Below are positions 23,314-32,213 of a DNA stretch of 64,000 nucleotides, in pieces. The position numbers were made by a program, and so were the translations under genes. Source of the stretch: BOG-908 sp963692875 (lineage in GTDB: Bacteria > Pseudomonadota > Alphaproteobacteria > Acetobacterales > Acetobacteraceae); contig OZ240673.1 of the NCBI GenBank assembly GCA_965198755.1, positions 2,542,001 to 2,606,000 on the forward strand, written 5' to 3'. Position 1 is the stretch's first letter; every line of letters starts with the position of its first letter. The notes beneath the pieces were generated by a model that had not been told where the DNA came from, did no database searches, and worked only from the letters and a program-made list of their open reading frames with translations.

Positions 23314-23705
23314 CCAGACGGCTGGACGGCCGCTGCAACCCGCGCGAGCGGGGAACAGAGGAAAGTCCGGGCTCCACGGGAATACGGTGCCGGCTAACGG
23401 CCGGCGGGGGCGACCCCAGGGAAAGTGCCACAGAAAACAAACCGCCGGAGCGCGCAAGCGGGACGGCAAGGGTGAAACGGTGCGGCAAGAGCGCACCGCG
23501 CCCCTGGCGACAGGGGCGGCAGGGTAAACCCCACCGGGAGCAAGACCGAATAGGGGCGGCTGGGCACGGGTCACACCGATGCCCTGGGGTGTTTCCGCCT
23601 CGCCGTCCGGGTTGGTCGCGTCAGGCGCGCGGCGACGCGCGTCGCAGAGGAATGGCCGTCCATTGCCGCGAGGCAGGGACAGAACCCGGCTTACAGGCCG
23701 TCTGG
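23314..23705 (+). ncRNA. rnpB: RNase P RNA (bacterial class A)
   Basis: The catalytic RNA that trims tRNA 5' ends. Conserved blocks appear in order: GAGGAAAGTCCGGGCTCCA near the 5' end, GGGAAAGTGCCACAGAAA, AAGGGTGAAACGGTGCGG, TAAACCCCACCGGGAGCAAG, ACCGAATAGGGGCGG, and ACAGAACCCGGCTTACAGG at the 3' end. The outermost helix P1 pairs CCAGACGGC (23314-23322) with GCCGTCTGG (23697-23705), which sets the ends. It lies between hairpin repeats and just upstream of the dcw cluster. Confidence 0.95.
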
Positions 23706-23754
23706 CAGCCTTCCTGACGCATCTCAGGAGAGTCTTCTTCTCGCGCGGAGCCAT

Positions 23755-23842
23755 GTCCGGCTGTCGCGGACCTCTCCGCAGCGCGCACTCAGAGAACAAA
23801 GGCTTTTGGTTCTTTTTTTCCAAAAAAGAACTGCTTTCTTTC
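23755..23842. repeat. Hairpin repeat: core plus one arm
   Basis: GGCTGTCGCGGACCTCTCC core and spacer, then AAAGGCTTTTGGTTC and a GTTC/GAAC hairpin, downstream of RNase P RNA. It is the last copy before the repeat-free dcw operon. Confidence 0.8.
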
Positions 23843-23863
23843 TCTCAAAACTTACTCACAGGT

Positions 23864-23872
23864 TTATCCACA
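23864..23872 (+). promoter_or_regulatory. DnaA box
   Basis: TTATCCACA, an exact match to the consensus DnaA-binding 9-mer, 245 bases upstream of mraZ. A single box; it may link dcw expression to replication initiation or be coincidental. Confidence 0.45.
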
Positions 23873-23996
23873 AGAACGGAGCATGAATACTGAATAGGTT
23901 CATGAGCTTGCGCCAACCCGCTCACACGAGTTGGCTAAGACACTGTTTTTGAACGATTTCGATCTTGAAAAATCGTTGCTTACCGGCGCAATTCCT

Positions 23997-24025
23997 TTGA
24001 CGCCCATGCTGGCCCATGCTATCCC
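23997..24025 (+). promoter_or_regulatory. Putative mraZ (dcw) promoter
   Basis: TTGACG and TATCCC separated by 17 bases. The -10 region overlaps the MraZ boxes, so occupancy of the operator would block it. Confidence 0.5.
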
Positions 24026-24036
24026 ACGCCATCCCA
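24002..24036 (-). promoter_or_regulatory. MraZ operator: four TGGGN boxes
   Basis: On the minus strand TGGG(A/C) occurs four times at exact 10-bp intervals (plus-strand NCCCA at 24002, 24012, 24022 and 24032). MraZ is known to bind tandem TGGGN boxes with this period upstream of its own gene. This predicts autoregulation of the dcw cluster. Confidence 0.8.
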
Positions 24037-24108
24037 AGCGGTGCAGTCATCCACATTGCGGGGAGACGGAGCAGCTGAAGCGGATGGGGGGTCGGACAGC
24101 GCACGCGG

Positions 24109-24573
24109 ATGAGCCACTTCCTTGGCACGCACCTGAACAGGATCGACGCGAAAGGCAGGGTCAGCATCCCCGCGCCGTTCCGGGCCGCCCTGCGTGGGTT
24201 GTCTGTGGAAGGGGCAAGCCCGCTCGTGCTACGCCAGTCCCATACATACCCTTGTGTGGAAGGGTGGCCGGCGTCGGTGTTCGAGGAGCTCGCGACGCCG
24301 CTCGACCGGCTGGACGTATTCGGCGAGGACCACGAGGATTTGGCGCAGGTGCTGTACTCGGACGCCTACCCTGTCGAATCGGACAAGGAAGGACGCATTG
24401 TGTTGCCGGACGTGCTGGTGCAGCACGCGAGCCTGGCGGACGCGGTGGTCTTCATGGGTCTCGGCCGAACCTTTCAGATCTGGGAACCGGCGGCCGCCGA
24501 ACGGCGCCGTGCGGAGGCGCGCGAGCGTGCGCGGTCCAGGCGGCTGACCCTGCCCGCGGCGACGCAGGCATGA
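24109..24573 (+). CDS. mraZ: Transcriptional regulator MraZ
   Basis: A 154-residue protein with two AbrB/MraZ-type half-domains: HLNRIDAKGRVSIPAPFR near the N-terminus and ESDKEGRIVLPDVLVQHA near residues 90-107, each with the conserved (D/S)xxGRxxxP motif. It forms a ring that binds TGGGN repeats and represses the dcw operon; four such repeats lie 75 bases upstream. ATG at 24109. The stop overlaps rsmH as ATGA. Confidence 0.95.
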   Translation: MSHFLGTHLNRIDAKGRVSIPAPFRAALRGLSVEGASPLVLRQSHTYPCVEGWPASVFEELATPLDRLDVFGEDHEDLAQVLYSDAYPVESDKEGRIVLPDVLVQHASLADAVVFMGLGRTFQIWEPAAAERRRAEARERARSRRLTLPAATQA

Positions 24574-25529
24574 GCCACATCCCCGTGCTGCTGCCCGAAG
24601 TGCTCGACGCGCTGTGCGTGCGTAACGGCGGCCGCTATCTGGACGCGACGTTCGGCGGCGGCGGCTACGCGCGCGCCATGCTCGACCGGGCGGCCTGCAC
24701 ACTGTGGGCGATCGACCGTGACCCGGACGCCATCGCCCGTGGTGCGGCCCTGGCGGCCGCCTATCCCGGCCGGCTGCACCTGATCCACGGCGCGTTCGGC
24801 GACATGCTCGGGCTGCTGCACGCGGCCGGGGTGGACGCGCTGGACGGCGTGGTGCTGGATTTGGGCGTCTCCAGCTTCCAGATCGACGATCCTGCCCGCG
24901 GCTTCAGCTTCCGCGGCGACGGTCCGCTGGACATGCGGATGAGCCGCAGCGGCACGTCGGCCGCCGACCTGGTGGCCGGGCTGAGCGAGGCGGAGCTGGC
25001 CGACACACTCTATCAGTTGGGCGAGGAGCGCCTCTCCCGCCGCGTCGCGCGCGCCATCGTCGCGGCGCGCGAAGAGGCGCCGATCGAGACGACCGGCCGG
25101 CTGGCATCCGTCATACGCGGCGCGATGCCGGCCTCGCGTGACGGCATTCACCCGGCCACCCGCAGCTTCCAGGCGCTGCGCATCCGGGTGAACGATGAGC
25201 TTGGCGAGATCGAGCGCGCGCTGGCGGCGGCGGCGGCGCTGCTGGCCCCGGGCGGGCGGCTGGTTGTGGTCTCGTTTCACTCGCTGGAGGACCGGCTGGT
25301 GAAACGGTTCTTTACAAGCGCTGCGGGCCGCGATCCGGCACCCTCGCGTCACGACCCGCGCGGCCTGACCATGCGCGGCGCGGACAGCGCGGCACGGGCG
25401 GGGTTCCGCCTGCTGACCACCCGTGCCGTGCGTCCCGGCGAGGCGGAAGAGACGGCCAACCCGCGCGCCCGCAGCGCCCGGCTGCGCGCCTTGCAACGAC
25501 TGACATCCGGCCCGGAGGCCAGACCATGA
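24570..25529 (+). CDS. rsmH: 16S rRNA (cytosine-1402 N4)-methyltransferase
   Basis: A 319-residue SAM-dependent methyltransferase (MraW). HIPVLLPEVLDALCVRNGGRYLDATFGGGGYA holds the SAM loop; VVLDLGVSSFQID, FSFRGDGPLDMRM, THPATRSFQALRIRVNDELGE-like HPATRSFQALRI, and VVSFHSLEDRLVKRFF are family signatures. ATG at 24570 within the mraZ stop. Overlaps ftsL by ATGA. Confidence 0.95.
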   Translation: MSHIPVLLPEVLDALCVRNGGRYLDATFGGGGYARAMLDRAACTLWAIDRDPDAIARGAALAAAYPGRLHLIHGAFGDMLGLLHAAGVDALDGVVLDLGVSSFQIDDPARGFSFRGDGPLDMRMSRSGTSAADLVAGLSEAELADTLYQLGEERLSRRVARAIVAAREEAPIETTGRLASVIRGAMPASRDGIHPATRSFQALRIRVNDELGEIERALAAAAALLAPGGRLVVVSFHSLEDRLVKRFFTSAAGRDPAPSRHDPRGLTMRGADSAARAGFRLLTTRAVRPGEAEETANPRARSARLRALQRLTSGPEARP

Positions 25530-26281
25530 TCCGCCCCGTCACCTGCCTGTGCCTGCTGGCGGCCTTCGGGTCCGGGCTGTACCTCTACTCGGAAAAGCAC
25601 CGGACGGAGCTGCTGGACCGCGACATCGGCCGGCAGATCCGTGCGGCCGAGACGGCGCGGGCGCGGACCGGCCTGCTGCGTGCCGAATGGGCGTTGCTGA
25701 ACGAGCCCGGCAGGCTGCAGGATATGTCCGGCCGTTACCTCGCATTGCACCCCATGGCACCGACCCAGTTCGTGCAGCTCGGCGACCTCGCCAACCACCT
25801 GCCCGCACCGGTAGCGCCGCTGCCGGGTGGGAGCAGCGCCGATGACGACGACGCGGCCGCCCCGCCAACAGGCGGCCCGGCGCCGGCGGGCGACCCGGCG
25901 CCGGCACCCGTCCCGGCCGTAGTGGCCGACGCGGCGCCGCTGCCCTCGCACCACCCGATGATGCCGCCCGCGAAATCGGACCCGCACGCTGGCACAAGGC
26001 TGCTCGCCAAGGCCGACGCCCGGCACGCGCCGCACCACGTGGCGCTGGCCGACCGCGACGAGTTCTCCGGCCATGACGGGTTGCTGGCCCGGTCCAGCCC
26101 GCTGCCGCTGGCCAGCCCGCAGCCGGTTGGCGCGCGCGTCTACTCCGCGCTGGCGCGGCCGAGCCGAGCCGCCGAGCCGCGGGCCGCCATCATCCGCGCG
26201 GTGCCGAGCTACGCGCCGGTGCTGACCTCGGCGCTGGGTGGTGGCGGAGCCTTGCCGCCGCCGGTGCCCTACGGACGATGA
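25526..26281 (+). CDS. ftsL: Cell division protein FtsL, with a long Pro/Ala-rich tail
   Basis: A 251-residue protein. Residues 1-20 form the single membrane helix; then SEKHRTELLDRDIGRQIRAAETARARTGLLRAEWALLNEPGRLQDM is a coiled-coil-like stretch with the (W/L)xLLNxPxRL motif of alphaproteobacterial FtsL. From about residue 95 on there is a low-complexity Pro/Ala extension of some 150 residues with no recognised domain, which makes it about twice the usual length. FtsL bridges FtsQ to FtsW/FtsI in the divisome. Overlaps both neighbours by ATGA. Confidence 0.85.
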   Translation: MIRPVTCLCLLAAFGSGLYLYSEKHRTELLDRDIGRQIRAAETARARTGLLRAEWALLNEPGRLQDMSGRYLALHPMAPTQFVQLGDLANHLPAPVAPLPGGSSADDDDAAAPPTGGPAPAGDPAPAPVPAVVADAAPLPSHHPMMPPAKSDPHAGTRLLAKADARHAPHHVALADRDEFSGHDGLLARSSPLPLASPQPVGARVYSALARPSRAAEPRAAIIRAVPSYAPVLTSALGGGGALPPPVPYGR

Positions 26282-28332
26282 CCGCCCGCCCGCCCGACGG
26301 CCCGCCGCCCGACCGCCCGAACAGGGCGCCGCCGCCGGCCGACGCGCCGCCGCCGGCGCGCAGGCGCGGCACCGAGGCCGCCCGCATGCGCGGCGCACCC
26401 GCCGCCGGGGCCGCCATGCCGCGCATGGAGACGGTGCGCATCACCGCGCCGGACCTCGCCCGCCGCGCCGCGCTGGACCGCACCCGATCCCGCCTGGTGT
26501 TCGCCGCCGGCGGGTTCTTCCTGCTGTTCGGCGCGGTGGCCGGCAAGCTGACCAGTGCGACCGTGCTGTTCCCGATGGCGCCGAGCAAGGCCGAGATGCG
26601 GCCGCTGGTGCCGGCCGACCCGGGCCCGTCCTCGCCGGACGCGGCGCCGATGGCTGAGGGCGTGCCGCACACGCGCGCCACCATCCTGGACCGCAACGGC
26701 GAGATACTGGCGATCTCGCTGCCGACGGCCGCACTGTTCGCCAACCCCAAGGAGATGATCGACACCGCGGAGGCCGCCCACAAGCTGAAGGGCGTGCTGG
26801 CACGGCTCGACGAGGCGCAGGCCGCCGCCCGCCTGGCCTCGGCCAAGCAGTTCGTCTACCTCGAGCGCCAGATCACGCCCAACGAGGAGCTGGCGATTAA
26901 CGCGCTGGGCATCCCGGGCATCTACTTCCAGCCGAGCGAGAAGCGGCGCTACCCGCTGGGCCGGGTGGCCGCCCAGGTGCTGGGCGGCGTGGACGTGGAC
27001 AGCCACGGTGTGGCCGGCGCCGAGCGCGCCTTTGACAAGCGGCTGGAGGACAACCAGGAGCCGGTACGCCTGTCGATAGACGTGCGCGTGCAGGGCGTGA
27101 TGCGCGAGGAGCTGGAGCGCTCCAAGGAGGAGTTCCAGGCAATCGGCGCCTGCGGCATCGTGATGGACGTGCGCACCGGCGAGGTGATCGCCATGGTCAG
27201 CCTGCCGGACTACGACGCCAACCAGTTCGGCGAGACGCCGCCGGACGACCGCTTCAACCGCGCGGTGACCGGCATGTTCGAGCCGGGCAGCACGTTCAAG
27301 CTGCAGACCGCGGCGATGGCAATGGATTTCGGCACCGCGCACATCTGGGACGAGTTCGACGCGGCGCACAACATCCACATCGGCCGCTTCACCATCACCG
27401 ACTACAAGGGCAAGCACCGGTTCCTGTACTTGCCCGAAGTTCTTGCGTATTCCTCGAACCTTGGTGCGGCGCACGTGGCGTTGGGCGTGGGGCCGTTGCG
27501 CCAGCAGACCTGGCTGCAGGCGATGGGCATGTTCCGCAAGGTGGGCGTGGAACTGCCGGAAGCCGGCTTCCCGATCGTGCCGCCACGCAGCAACTGGAAG
27601 GAGGCCACCACGATGACGGTGGGCTTCGGCCACGGCATCGCGGTCTCTCCGCTGCACGTGGTGCGCGGCACCGCGGCGCTGGCAAACGGCGGCATCGTGC
27701 TGCAGCCGACCATCCTCGCGCACGACGTGAACGATCCGTTGCCGGAAGGGAGGCGGATCATGAACGTCTCCACCTCGAACACCATCCGCAAGATGATGCG
27801 GCTGGTGGTGACCGACGGCTACGGCAAGCCGGCCGACATCCCCGGCTACTTCGTCGGCGGCAAGACCGGCACGGCGGAAAAGGTTGGTGCGCACGGCTAC
27901 AAGAAACATACCAACGTCAGCGCGTTCATGAGCGTGTTCCCGATGAACGCGCCGCGCTACGCAGTGTATTTCATGCTCGACGAGCCGGTGGGCAACAAGG
28001 AGACCGCAGGCTACGCGACGGCAGGTGCGGTGAGCGCGCCGGGTGCAGGGCGGGTGATCGCGCGCATCGCGCCGATGCTCGGGTTGTTTCCGGACATCGC
28101 AGGCTTGGCAACGGTGCAAGCGACGCTGGCGATTCCGATGCAGCCGGCGCGCGGCAGCGGCGAGCCGACGGGAACCGGCTCGCCGTTGGAGCCGCTGGTG
28201 CCGGTGCCGACGGCGCCTGCAGCGGCCACCGTCTCGCTGCCGGCTACGCCCACGCGACGCGACATGTTGGCGTTGCGCCACGAAGCCTCCCTGCGGGTGC
28301 CTGCGGAGGCCGGTGGTGCGCTCTCTCGCTGA
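26278..28332 (+). CDS. ftsI: Septal peptidoglycan transpeptidase (class B PBP3)
   Basis: A 684-residue penicillin-binding protein that cross-links septal peptidoglycan. A Pro-rich cytoplasmic N-terminus of about 75 residues precedes one membrane helix (LVFAAGGFFLLFGAVAG). The dimerisation domain starts ATILDRNGEILA. The active-site motifs are STFK (Ser338), SSN (392-394) and KTGT (529-532). The C-terminal tail is Pro/Thr-rich. It overlaps ftsL by ATGA and murE by 17-20 bases. Confidence 0.95.
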   Translation: MTARPPDGPPPDRPNRAPPPADAPPPARRRGTEAARMRGAPAAGAAMPRMETVRITAPDLARRAALDRTRSRLVFAAGGFFLLFGAVAGKLTSATVLFPMAPSKAEMRPLVPADPGPSSPDAAPMAEGVPHTRATILDRNGEILAISLPTAALFANPKEMIDTAEAAHKLKGVLARLDEAQAAARLASAKQFVYLERQITPNEELAINALGIPGIYFQPSEKRRYPLGRVAAQVLGGVDVDSHGVAGAERAFDKRLEDNQEPVRLSIDVRVQGVMREELERSKEEFQAIGACGIVMDVRTGEVIAMVSLPDYDANQFGETPPDDRFNRAVTGMFEPGSTFKLQTAAMAMDFGTAHIWDEFDAAHNIHIGRFTITDYKGKHRFLYLPEVLAYSSNLGAAHVALGVGPLRQQTWLQAMGMFRKVGVELPEAGFPIVPPRSNWKEATTMTVGFGHGIAVSPLHVVRGTAALANGGIVLQPTILAHDVNDPLPEGRRIMNVSTSNTIRKMMRLVVTDGYGKPADIPGYFVGGKTGTAEKVGAHGYKKHTNVSAFMSVFPMNAPRYAVYFMLDEPVGNKETAGYATAGAVSAPGAGRVIARIAPMLGLFPDIAGLATVQATLAIPMQPARGSGEPTGTGSPLEPLVPVPTAPAAATVSLPATPTRRDMLALRHEASLRVPAEAGGALSR

Positions 28333-29776
28333 CCTTGCAGCAGGCGCCGGGATGCACGGGGTGGACCCGTGGTACAGCGCGCTGGCGATCACCTGTGTGA
28401 CGGCAGACAGCCGCTGCGTGCGGCCCGGCGCGCTGTTCGTGGCGCTGCCGGGCGCGCAGGAAGACGGCACGCGCTACATCGCGGACGCCGTCGCGCGCGG
28501 TGCCACGGCGGTGCTGGCGCCGGATGGAACCGGTTGGCCTGCTGGCGTGACGATGCGGCCGTTCCTGCGCTGCGCCGAACCGCGCCGCGTGCTGGCCCGC
28601 ATGGCGGCAGCGCTGGCAGGACGCGCGCCGGACAAGATCGTGGCAATTACTGGCACGAACGGAAAAACCAGCACGGTGGATTTTCTGCGCCAATTGTGGA
28701 CCGCAGCAGGATTGCGCGCGGCGAGCCTGGGCACGCTGGGCCTGGTTGCACCCGGCCACGCAGGCGGCGGCGGGTTGACGACGCCCGATCCGGTGGCGCT
28801 GGCGCAGATGCTGGCGGGGCTGGGGCGTGATGGCGTGCAGCATCTGGCGATGGAAGCGTCCAGCCACGGACTGCATCAGTTCAGACTGGACGGCGTGACG
28901 TTGTCCGCCGCGGGGTTCTCCAACCTGACGCGCGACCACCTGGACTACCACGGCAGCGTAGAGGCCTACCGCGCCGCCAAACTGCGGCTGTTCGCCGAGC
29001 TGCTGCCGGCGCGCGGCGTGGCGGTGGTCAACGCCGACATGGACGCGGACACGCTGGCTGCGCTGCGCGGCGTGGCTGAGGCGCGGCGGCTGGTAATGCG
29101 CAGCGTCGGCGAGCGCGGCGATTGGCTGCGATTGGTTTCGGCCGTGCCGTTGCCGCACGGCCAGGAGCTGCTGATCGAGGCGCAAGGCGCACGCAGGACG
29201 GTGCAGGTGGCGCTGCCCGGACGCTTCCAGGCGGACAACGCGCTGATGGCGGCGGCCCTGGCCGAAGCCACCGGCGTGCAGGACGCGGTGGGCTCACTGC
29301 CGGGCCTGGCGGGCGTGCGCGGACGCATGGAGCTGGCGGCAACCTTGCCGAACCATGCTGCCGCCTACGTGGATTACGCGCACACGCCGGACGCGCTGCA
29401 CCGCGTTCTGGAGTCATTGCGGCCGCACGCGCGCGGCCGGCTGGTCTGCGTGTTCGGCGCCGGCGGCGACCGCGACCCCGGCAAACGTGCGTTGATGGGG
29501 CGCGAGGTTTCACAACTGGCCGACGTGCCGATCGTCACCGACGACAACCCTCGCCGCGAGGATCCGGCAAAGATACGCGCAGCCATCCTGGCCGCCTGCC
29601 CGCACGCGATCGAGATCGGCGACCGCGAGCGCGCGATCGCCGCGGGCCTGGCAGAATTGCGGTCGGGCGACGTGCTGGTGGTGGCCGGCAAGGGACACGA
29701 GCAGGGCCAGACCATCGGCACCACTACGATACCGTTCGACGACGCGGCCACCATACGGCGCCTGGCAGCCGCGTGA
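28313..29776 (+). CDS. murE: UDP-MurNAc-L-Ala-D-Glu:meso-diaminopimelate ligase
   Basis: A 487-residue Mur ligase adding the third residue of the stem peptide. It has the ATP-binding ITGTNGKTS, the carbamylated-Lys region (ASSHGLHQFRLDGV), and DNPRRED, the DNPR motif that selects meso-diaminopimelate over lysine. The start is GTG at 28313 (or the next codon, also GTG), inside the end of ftsI. It ends in a GTGA overlap with murF. Confidence 0.95.
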   Translation: MVRSLADLAAGAGMHGVDPWYSALAITCVTADSRCVRPGALFVALPGAQEDGTRYIADAVARGATAVLAPDGTGWPAGVTMRPFLRCAEPRRVLARMAAALAGRAPDKIVAITGTNGKTSTVDFLRQLWTAAGLRAASLGTLGLVAPGHAGGGGLTTPDPVALAQMLAGLGRDGVQHLAMEASSHGLHQFRLDGVTLSAAGFSNLTRDHLDYHGSVEAYRAAKLRLFAELLPARGVAVVNADMDADTLAALRGVAEARRLVMRSVGERGDWLRLVSAVPLPHGQELLIEAQGARRTVQVALPGRFQADNALMAAALAEATGVQDAVGSLPGLAGVRGRMELAATLPNHAAAYVDYAHTPDALHRVLESLRPHARGRLVCVFGAGGDRDPGKRALMGREVSQLADVPIVTDDNPRREDPAKIRAAILAACPHAIEIGDRERAIAAGLAELRSGDVLVVAGKGHEQGQTIGTTTIPFDDAATIRRLAAA

Positions 29777-31131
29777 CGTTCCTGTTCTCCGCAGACGATT
29801 TGATGGCCGCACTCGGCGGCACAATGACCACGCCGTTCCACGCGACCGGCGTATCCATCGACACGCGCACGCTGCAGCCGGGCGATCTGTTCGTGGCGTT
29901 GCAGACCGAAAGCGGCGACGGGCACGCGCACGTGGCCGCCGCACTCGCCAAAGGTGCGGCCGGTGCGATGGTGCACCGCCAGCACGACATGCCGGACGAC
30001 GCGAACCTGGTGGTGGTGGGCGACACGCTGGCGGGGCTGACTGCGCTGGGTGCGTTCGCGCGGCAGCGTTTCACCGGCGCGGTAGTGGCGGTGACCGGCA
30101 GCGTCGGCAAGACGACGACCAAGGAGATGCTGCGAACGGTGCTGGCTGCCAGCGGGCCGACGCATGCCAGCGTCGCCAGCTACAACAACCACTGGGGCGT
30201 GCCGCTGAGCCTGGCGCGGATGCCGCCGGACGCCGACTACGCTGTGGTCGAGATCGGCATGAACCACCCCGGCGAGATCGCGCCGCTGGCCGAGCTGGCG
30301 GCACCAGACGTGGCGGTGATCACCGGCGTAGAGCCGGCGCACATCGGCAACATGGGTAGCCTGGAGGCGATCGCCAACGAAAAAGCCAGCATCGCACTGG
30401 GTGTTCTGCAAGGCGGCACGCTGGTGGTGCCGGCCGGTGCGGCGCTACACGACCGCTTGGTGGCGCATGCGCACGCGCTGCAGGTGGCGGCGTTCGGCGG
30501 CGATGATACGCAGATCCTGCACGAGGATGCAGACGGCACCGAAGTGAGCGCGCGCGTCGGCGGGCAGACGCAGCGTTTCCGCATCGGCGCGCCGGGACGC
30601 CACATGGTGGATAACGCGCTGGCGGCGCTGACGGCCGCGCACGCGTTGGGCGCCGACGTGGCTGCAGGCGCTGCTGCGCTGGCGGCGTTCCAGCCGGTCG
30701 GCGGCCGCGGCGCGCGGCGAGCGATCATGGACGGGGCTGCGCTGCTGCTCGACGAGAGCTACAACGCGTCCGGCGCTTCGGTGCGCGCGGCGCTCGCAGT
30801 GCTGAAGCTGATCCCGGCCACGCGGCGTGTGGCGGTGCTGGGCGACATGCTGGAGTTGGGCGACTATAGCAGGGTCGAACACGAGGCCTTGGCCGCACCG
30901 GTGCGGCAGGCCGCCGACGTGACGTATAGTTGCGGACCGTGGATGCGCTACATGTTCGACGCGTTGCCGGAAGCGCAGCGCGGCGCGCATGCAGAGGACA
31001 GCGCAGCGTTGGCCGGCATCGTCGCTGCTAATGTGCGCGAGGGCGACGTGCTGCTTGTCAAGGGCAGCCTGGGCAGCCGCATGCATCGTGTGGTGGACGC
31101 GCTGACCGAACTGCGCGGTGCCGCCGCATGA
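29773..31131 (+). CDS. murF: UDP-MurNAc-tripeptide:D-Ala-D-Ala ligase
   Basis: A 452-residue Mur ligase that completes the pentapeptide. VTGSVGKTTTKEML is the ATP site; SYNNHWGVPLSLAR and EIGMNHPGEI are MurF-specific, and LLDESYNASGASVRAAL marks the C-terminal domain. The GTG start at 29773 overlaps the murE stop (GTGA). Confidence 0.95.
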   Translation: MTFLFSADDLMAALGGTMTTPFHATGVSIDTRTLQPGDLFVALQTESGDGHAHVAAALAKGAAGAMVHRQHDMPDDANLVVVGDTLAGLTALGAFARQRFTGAVVAVTGSVGKTTTKEMLRTVLAASGPTHASVASYNNHWGVPLSLARMPPDADYAVVEIGMNHPGEIAPLAELAAPDVAVITGVEPAHIGNMGSLEAIANEKASIALGVLQGGTLVVPAGAALHDRLVAHAHALQVAAFGGDDTQILHEDADGTEVSARVGGQTQRFRIGAPGRHMVDNALAALTAAHALGADVAAGAAALAAFQPVGGRGARRAIMDGAALLLDESYNASGASVRAALAVLKLIPATRRVAVLGDMLELGDYSRVEHEALAAPVRQAADVTYSCGPWMRYMFDALPEAQRGAHAEDSAALAGIVAANVREGDVLLVKGSLGSRMHRVVDALTELRGAAA

Positions 31132-32213
31132 TCTACGCGCTGCACGTCTACGCCGACCGGTTTTCGGTTCTCAACCTGTTCCGCTATCAGACGTTCCGGT
31201 CTGCGGCCGCGTGCCTCACGTCGCTGGTGATCTGCTTCTGGCTCGGTCCGCGGGTGATACGCTGGCTGAAATCGGTGCAGCGCGGCGGCCAGCCGATCCG
31301 CGAGGACGGACCAGAACGCCATTTGATCGAGAAGAAGGGCACGCCGACGATGGGCGGCGTGCTGATCCTGGCCGCACTCACCACGTCGACGCTGTTGTGG
31401 GCGGATCTGCGCAGCGGCTACGTGTGGGCCGTGCTGTTCTGCACGTTGGGTTACGGCGCAGTGGGTTTTGTCGACGACTACCTCAAGCTCTCGCGGCGCA
31501 ACACGCGCGGCGTCTCCGCACGCGGCAAGCTGGTCGTGCAGCTGGTGATCGGCCTGATCACCGCGTCGTGGCTCGCCTACCTCACCGGCGGAACGCTGGG
31601 CACCGCGGTGGCGATCCCGGTGTTCAAGGGCGTGCTGCTGCAACTCGGTTGGCTGTTCCCGGTGTTCGGCATGATCGTGCTCGTCGGCAGCAGCAACGCG
31701 GTTAACCTCACCGACGGGCTAGACGGGTTGGCGACGGTGCCCACCATCATCGTGGCCTTTGTATTCGCGCTGATCGCCTACCTTGTCGGCAACCGCATCT
31801 TCGCCGACTACCTGCAGCTGAACCACGTGCCCGACGTGGGCGAACTGGCAGTGTTCTGCGCGGCGATCATCGGCGCGGGGATGGGGTTCCTGTGGTTTAA
31901 CGCGCCGCCGGCAGCCGTGTTCATGGGCGACACCGGCAGCCTCTCGCTCGGTGGCGCGCTCGGCGCGGTTGCTGTCGCCACCAAGCATGAAATCGTCCTG
32001 ATGATCGCCGGCGGCCTGTTCGTGGTGGAGACGGTCAGCGTCATCGTGCAGGTGTTCTGGTTCAAGCGCACCGGACGGCGCGTGTTCCTGATGGCGCCGC
32101 TGCACCACCACTTCGAGAAGAAGGGCTGGGCGGAACCGACGATCGTCATCCGTTTCTGGATCGTCTCGATGATCCTCGCTCTCGTCAGCCTGGCGACGCT
32201 GAAGATACGATGA
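31128..32213 (+). CDS. mraY: Phospho-MurNAc-pentapeptide translocase
   Basis: A 361-residue polytopic membrane enzyme that makes lipid I on undecaprenyl phosphate. About ten hydrophobic segments are seen. Signatures: KKGTPTMGG, GFVDDYLKL with the paired Asp, NAVNLTDGLDGLA, FMGDTGSLSLGG and APLHHHFEKKGW. ATG overlaps the murF stop. Confidence 0.96.
   Translation: MIYALHVYADRFSVLNLFRYQTFRSAAACLTSLVICFWLGPRVIRWLKSVQRGGQPIREDGPERHLIEKKGTPTMGGVLILAALTTSTLLWADLRSGYVWAVLFCTLGYGAVGFVDDYLKLSRRNTRGVSARGKLVVQLVIGLITASWLAYLTGGTLGTAVAIPVFKGVLLQLGWLFPVFGMIVLVGSSNAVNLTDGLDGLATVPTIIVAFVFALIAYLVGNRIFADYLQLNHVPDVGELAVFCAAIIGAGMGFLWFNAPPAAVFMGDTGSLSLGGALGAVAVATKHEIVLMIAGGLFVVETVSVIVQVFWFKRTGRRVFLMAPLHHHFEKKGWAEPTIVIRFWIVSMILALVSLATLKIR

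Noticed and set aside
23864..23872. Replication origin
   Set aside because: A single DnaA box without an A/T-rich unwinding element or origin-linked genes (dnaA, hemE, parAB).
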